The notes below the pieces were generated by a model. It was not told the DNA's origin. It did no database searches and worked only from the letters and a program-made list of their open reading frames with translations. Shown piece by piece: positions 61,438 to 64,000 of a DNA stretch of 64,000 nt. Where the stretch lies: NCBI RefSeq assembly GCF_002080415.1, contig NZ_CP020474.1, positions 3,981,501 through 4,045,500 of the forward strand, in the 5' to 3' direction. Every line of letters begins with the position of its first letter. Position 1 is the stretch's first letter. This stretch comes from Roseovarius mucosus. Its GTDB lineage: Bacteria; Pseudomonadota; Alphaproteobacteria; Rhodobacterales; Rhodobacteraceae. The position numbers and the translations under genes are program-made.

Positions 61438-63117
61438 TCAGCGTTCCGCCCATTGCGCAGTCGACCAAACCATACAACGAAGATCAGGTAGGTTAAGACG
61501 GTTGCGCCCTCCCGCAACCACCTCAACCGAACCACTACCAACAATCACCTCAGCCCCAGGCTGAGCCAGCCCCACAAGGGCTGTGATCGCACCGTCAAGG
61601 TCAATCCGAACGCCGCTTGTCGTCTCGTGCACTGTCACAGATTGGATGAGCCCGCGAATGGTGTCGAGCGCCATGGGGCGGATCTCCGGATCGGCCAAAG
61701 TCTCGGATAGCCCCTCGACCTTTCGACGATAGATCTCGCTCAACTGCGGATGGATCCGCACCGCAGTGGGTTCTGGCGCTTGCAGCTTTGCGTCGATCTC
61801 GGCTAGGCGCAGCTCCATCTCTTCCAGCTTGGTCTTCAGGCCTGCTGTACGCAGCCCATCTGCAATCGCGTCATAAAGCCCGTCAAGACGTCGCGTGATC
61901 TGAGTGCGCTCCGCCTCAAGGCGGGCACGTGCCGCAGTGGCGTCCGCGCGCCCCGCATTGGTCTCACGCCCCACGGCGGAGACAAAAGCGGCGACCGCTT
62001 CGGGCCGCATCAACCGCTCGCGCAGCAGGTTCAGAACGACCTCTTCAAGATCGTGGCGCTTGAAGGAGCGCTTCTGGTCGCAGGTGCCCAGTTTGCGCGC
62101 GGCCGAGCAGGCCAGATAATCCTTGCCGACCGCAGCAAAGCCGCTGCCGCAGCAGCCACAGCGCAGGAGGCCTGTCAGCAGATGGATCGAGCGCTTCTTC
62201 TCCCAAAACCGTGTCTCTTTGATGGCCTGTACTCTGGGGCTGGCATCGATCTCGCCCTGTCGCTGTTTGACCCGCGCCCAGAGCGCGTCATCCACGATCC
62301 GCAGCTCGGGAACCTCGGTGGTGATCCACCGCTCACTTGGATTGAGCCGCGAAACCCGGCGCCCGCTTTCCGGATCCTTGATATAGCGCAGGCGGTTCCA
62401 CACGAGCCGCCCGATATAGAGCTCATTATTGAGCAAGCCGGTGCCCCGAATACGGTGCCCGCGAATGGCGGTGTCGCGCCATGCTTTGCCGCGCGGACCA
62501 GGAATGCGCTCGGCATTGAGGCGCTTGGCGATGGCTTTGGGGGACAGCCCCTCGCTGAATTCCTGAAATATCCTACGGATCAAGGTTGCCTCATCCGCGT
62601 TGATCGTGCGTTCGCCGGTCACAAGCATGCCGTCCTCGCCCAAGCGGCGCACGACGTCATAGCCGTAGCTGTTGCCACCGCCAGAGTGCCCCGCTTCCAC
62701 GCGCCCGCGTAAACCGCGATGGGTCTTGGCGGCCAGATCCTTGAGAAAGAGCTGGTTCATCGTGCCTTTGAGGCCGACATGCAGCTCACTGACTTCACCC
62801 TCCGACAAGGTAACAATCCGCACCCCGTGAAAACTCAGCCGCTTGAAGAGCGTGGCCACGTCCGCCTGGTCGCGGCTTAACCGATCCAGGGCTTCGGCGA
62901 TGACGATATCAAAGCAACCTCGGCTCGCGTCATCGAGCAGGCGTTGAACGCCAGGGCGCTGCATGCTGGCGCCGGAAATCGCCATGTCGGAAAACTCTTC
63001 CGTCACCGTCCAGCCTTCGCGCGCGGCGCGCTCACGGCAAATGCGCAGCTGATCCTCGATCGAGGCCTCGCTCTGCATCTGGGATGAAAACCGCGCATAG
63101 ATCGCTGCCCTGATCAT
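61438..63117 (-). CDS. Large serine recombinase
   Basis: The 559-residue protein has an N-terminal resolvase domain, AAIYARFSS (catalytic Ser11 or Ser12) with EALDRLSRDQADVA. The recombinase domain follows (GGGNSYGYDVVRRL, AIAKRLNAERIPGPRGKAWRD), then a zinc ribbon (LLRCGCCGSGF, CSAARKLGTC) and a long coiled-coil region. These enzymes integrate and excise phages or conjugative elements. Its start overlaps the stop of an upstream tyrosine recombinase by 4 bases, so both are translated together. An attachment site could not be identified. The gene is probably at the edge of a mobile element. Confidence 0.93.
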   Translation of the reverse strand: MIRAAIYARFSSQMQSEASIEDQLRICRERAAREGWTVTEEFSDMAISGASMQRPGVQRLLDDASRGCFDIVIAEALDRLSRDQADVATLFKRLSFHGVRIVTLSEGEVSELHVGLKGTMNQLFLKDLAAKTHRGLRGRVEAGHSGGGNSYGYDVVRRLGEDGMLVTGERTINADEATLIRRIFQEFSEGLSPKAIAKRLNAERIPGPRGKAWRDTAIRGHRIRGTGLLNNELYIGRLVWNRLRYIKDPESGRRVSRLNPSERWITTEVPELRIVDDALWARVKQRQGEIDASPRVQAIKETRFWEKKRSIHLLTGLLRCGCCGSGFAAVGKDYLACSAARKLGTCDQKRSFKRHDLEEVVLNLLRERLMRPEAVAAFVSAVGRETNAGRADATAARARLEAERTQITRRLDGLYDAIADGLRTAGLKTKLEEMELRLAEIDAKLQAPEPTAVRIHPQLSEIYRRKVEGLSETLADPEIRPMALDTIRGLIQSVTVHETTSGVRIDLDGAITALVGLAQPGAEVIVGSGSVEVVAGGRNRLNLPDLRCMVWSTAQWAER

Positions 63118-64000
63118 GATCGACCTCCCTTAAGCCGCTGGACGAGCGACGCGTAATCGCGCCCGGCCTCGATGGTTTGTGCGTGTATGTAATGGCGTTC
63201 TGCGGTCATTGCGCTGGAGTGTGCCAGAACCGGCTGGATCAGTCGCGCACTTTCTGGTGACAACCGCGCCAGCGTCGTGGCCGCCGCATCCCGGAAGAGA
63301 TGCGGCGAGACCCGCTTGCCGGTCAATTTAAGCGTCAAATCTCCAATGCGACTGCCGAGACCATTCTGTTCCAAGATCTCACCCTTCTTGCCAACCCAGA
63401 GGATATTATGGGTCCGGCCGCCGCGGGCGAGCAAGGCTGGCCGCACGTCCACGATGTAGCGCCGAAGCATAGCCTCGATCTGAGGGGGCACTGACGCCTC
63501 CCATGGCACGCCGGTTTTGGTCATCTCCTCAGACAGCGAGATCGTGATCTCATCAGATGTCAGCAGCACAGACTGACCAAGAGCGAGCTCGCAAAATGCG
63601 CGTCGGCGTATTGGCAGAACGGCGAGCATAGCGATCATCATACCGTCCCGCAGACGGATCATCCTTTTTAGAAAATTGGGAACTGCAAGGGGATCCGCGT
63701 TGGCATAGGTCAATCCGACCTTGAGCAGCACCCCGCTCGAGAGGATTCGACCGCGCTTGCGCGCCGGATCGCCCCGGCCCGCAGCGCGCTTCAAGCCCGC
63801 GAGCAAACGCCGTTGCATTGTCCAATCCAGATCAGGGTCAGCGGCGCGCAGAACACGCAAGACGCTGTCGAAGAACATCAAGCGCGACATGGGCTTGGTG
63901 TGAGAGAGTGCCTCCAGCCAGGATTGCAAGCGGGGCAGGGTGGCCCGTTCTGCAGGCGGCAGCGCCAGTGCGTTCGGATCGAAAGTGGTCAGCCACTTCA
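63114..64000 (-). CDS. Tyrosine site-specific recombinase (integrase), 5' end beyond window
   Basis: The visible part contains the catalytic box Arg (LPIRRRAFCELAL), beta-hairpin Lys (EMTKTGVPWE), HxxR (HLFRDAAATTLA), and H/Y (HSSAMTAERHYIHA), so it appears complete for chemistry. The frame is open to base 64000 with plausible upstream residues (LTTFDPNALALPPAERATLP); TTG at 63929 is therefore not the natural start. Its stop overlaps the serine recombinase start. The two-enzyme operon suggests integration and resolution of one element, but the division of labour is inference. Confidence 0.9.
   Translation of the reverse strand, partial: KWLTTFDPNALALPPAERATLPRLQSWLEALSHTKPMSRLMFFDSVLRVLRAADPDLDWTMQRRLLAGLKRAAGRGDPARKRGRILSSGVLLKVGLTYANADPLAVPNFLKRMIRLRDGMMIAMLAVLPIRRRAFCELALGQSVLLTSDEITISLSEEMTKTGVPWEASVPPQIEAMLRRYIVDVRPALLARGGRTHNILWVGKKGEILEQNGLGSRIGDLTLKLTGKRVSPHLFRDAAATTLARLSPESARLIQPVLAHSSAMTAERHYIHAQTIEAGRDYASLVQRLKGGRS

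Noticed and set aside
1..64000. CRISPR arrays, rRNA genes and replication origins
   Set aside because: No regular direct repeats with spacers, no rRNA-like sequence and no DnaA-box clusters were noticed.

Overview
This window comes from the chromosome of a high-GC alphaproteobacterium, most likely a Rhodobacteraceae member of the Roseobacter group. Several things point there: a bchIDO-crtA / crtIB-tspO photosynthesis module for bacteriochlorophyll a and spheroidenone-type carotenoids, with a PpsR/CrtJ-type palindrome; TRAP transporters; a non-pyrrolysine MttB-family methyltransferase; and a GTATTT-containing dispersed repeat at gene 3' ends. The organism is therefore probably an aerobic anoxygenic phototroph. 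No rRNA or CRISPR array was seen; one tRNA-Ser(GCU) is present.

Layout. 1-13 kb: partial mtnP, a Tat-exported isochorismatase-fold hydrolase divergent from an AraC regulator, a PleD-like diguanylate cyclase, a DUF3572/HAD/EamA operon, mttB, a lower-GC islet with an Abi/HEPN-like gene, a TPP-riboswitch-controlled thiZ-tenA-thiX operon, and an H-NOX-like/GGDEF pair. 13-20.5 kb: bchO, bchD, bchI and crtA (minus) divergent from crtI, crtB and tspO (plus). 20.6-25.5 kb: DUF2189 protein, Rieske oxygenase and ilvI-ilvH behind a leader-peptide attenuator. 25.7-33.9 kb: LuxR-type two-component system, SulP transporter and a TRAP operon ending in a terminator. 34-39.4 kb: tRNA-Ser, an IS3-family relic, then a Crp-like regulator divergent from OMP / alkylsulfatase / OMP genes. 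39.5-46 kb: DegP-like protease divergent from an OmpR/HK pair, then two alpha/beta hydrolases. 46.5-52 kb: wrbA, dsbA-like, EamA and DUF4386 genes with LysR and AraC regulators. 52-61.3 kb: IorAB-like molybdenum hydroxylase, an XRE remnant, a chemoreceptor, MFS/azoreductase and a WYL-regulator cluster. 61.4-64 kb: a serine recombinase translationally coupled to a tyrosine recombinase, probably the edge of a mobile element running off the window.

How the parts work together. BchI and BchD are Mg-chelatase subunits and BchO is their accessory hydrolase. CrtB and CrtI make the carotenoid backbone and CrtA ketolates it. One PpsR site between crtA and crtI overlaps both inferred promoters. The most unusual signals are: an H-NOX-like protein lacking the heme-ligand His and the YxSxR motif, yet coupled to a diguanylate cyclase; a PleD-like protein with Asn at the phospho-acceptor position; the Abi islet where the thiY gene might be expected; the overlapping recombinase pair; and a dispersed repeat that supplies the C-terminal codons of a membrane protein.

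All family assignments are from motifs read by eye. No database search was run.
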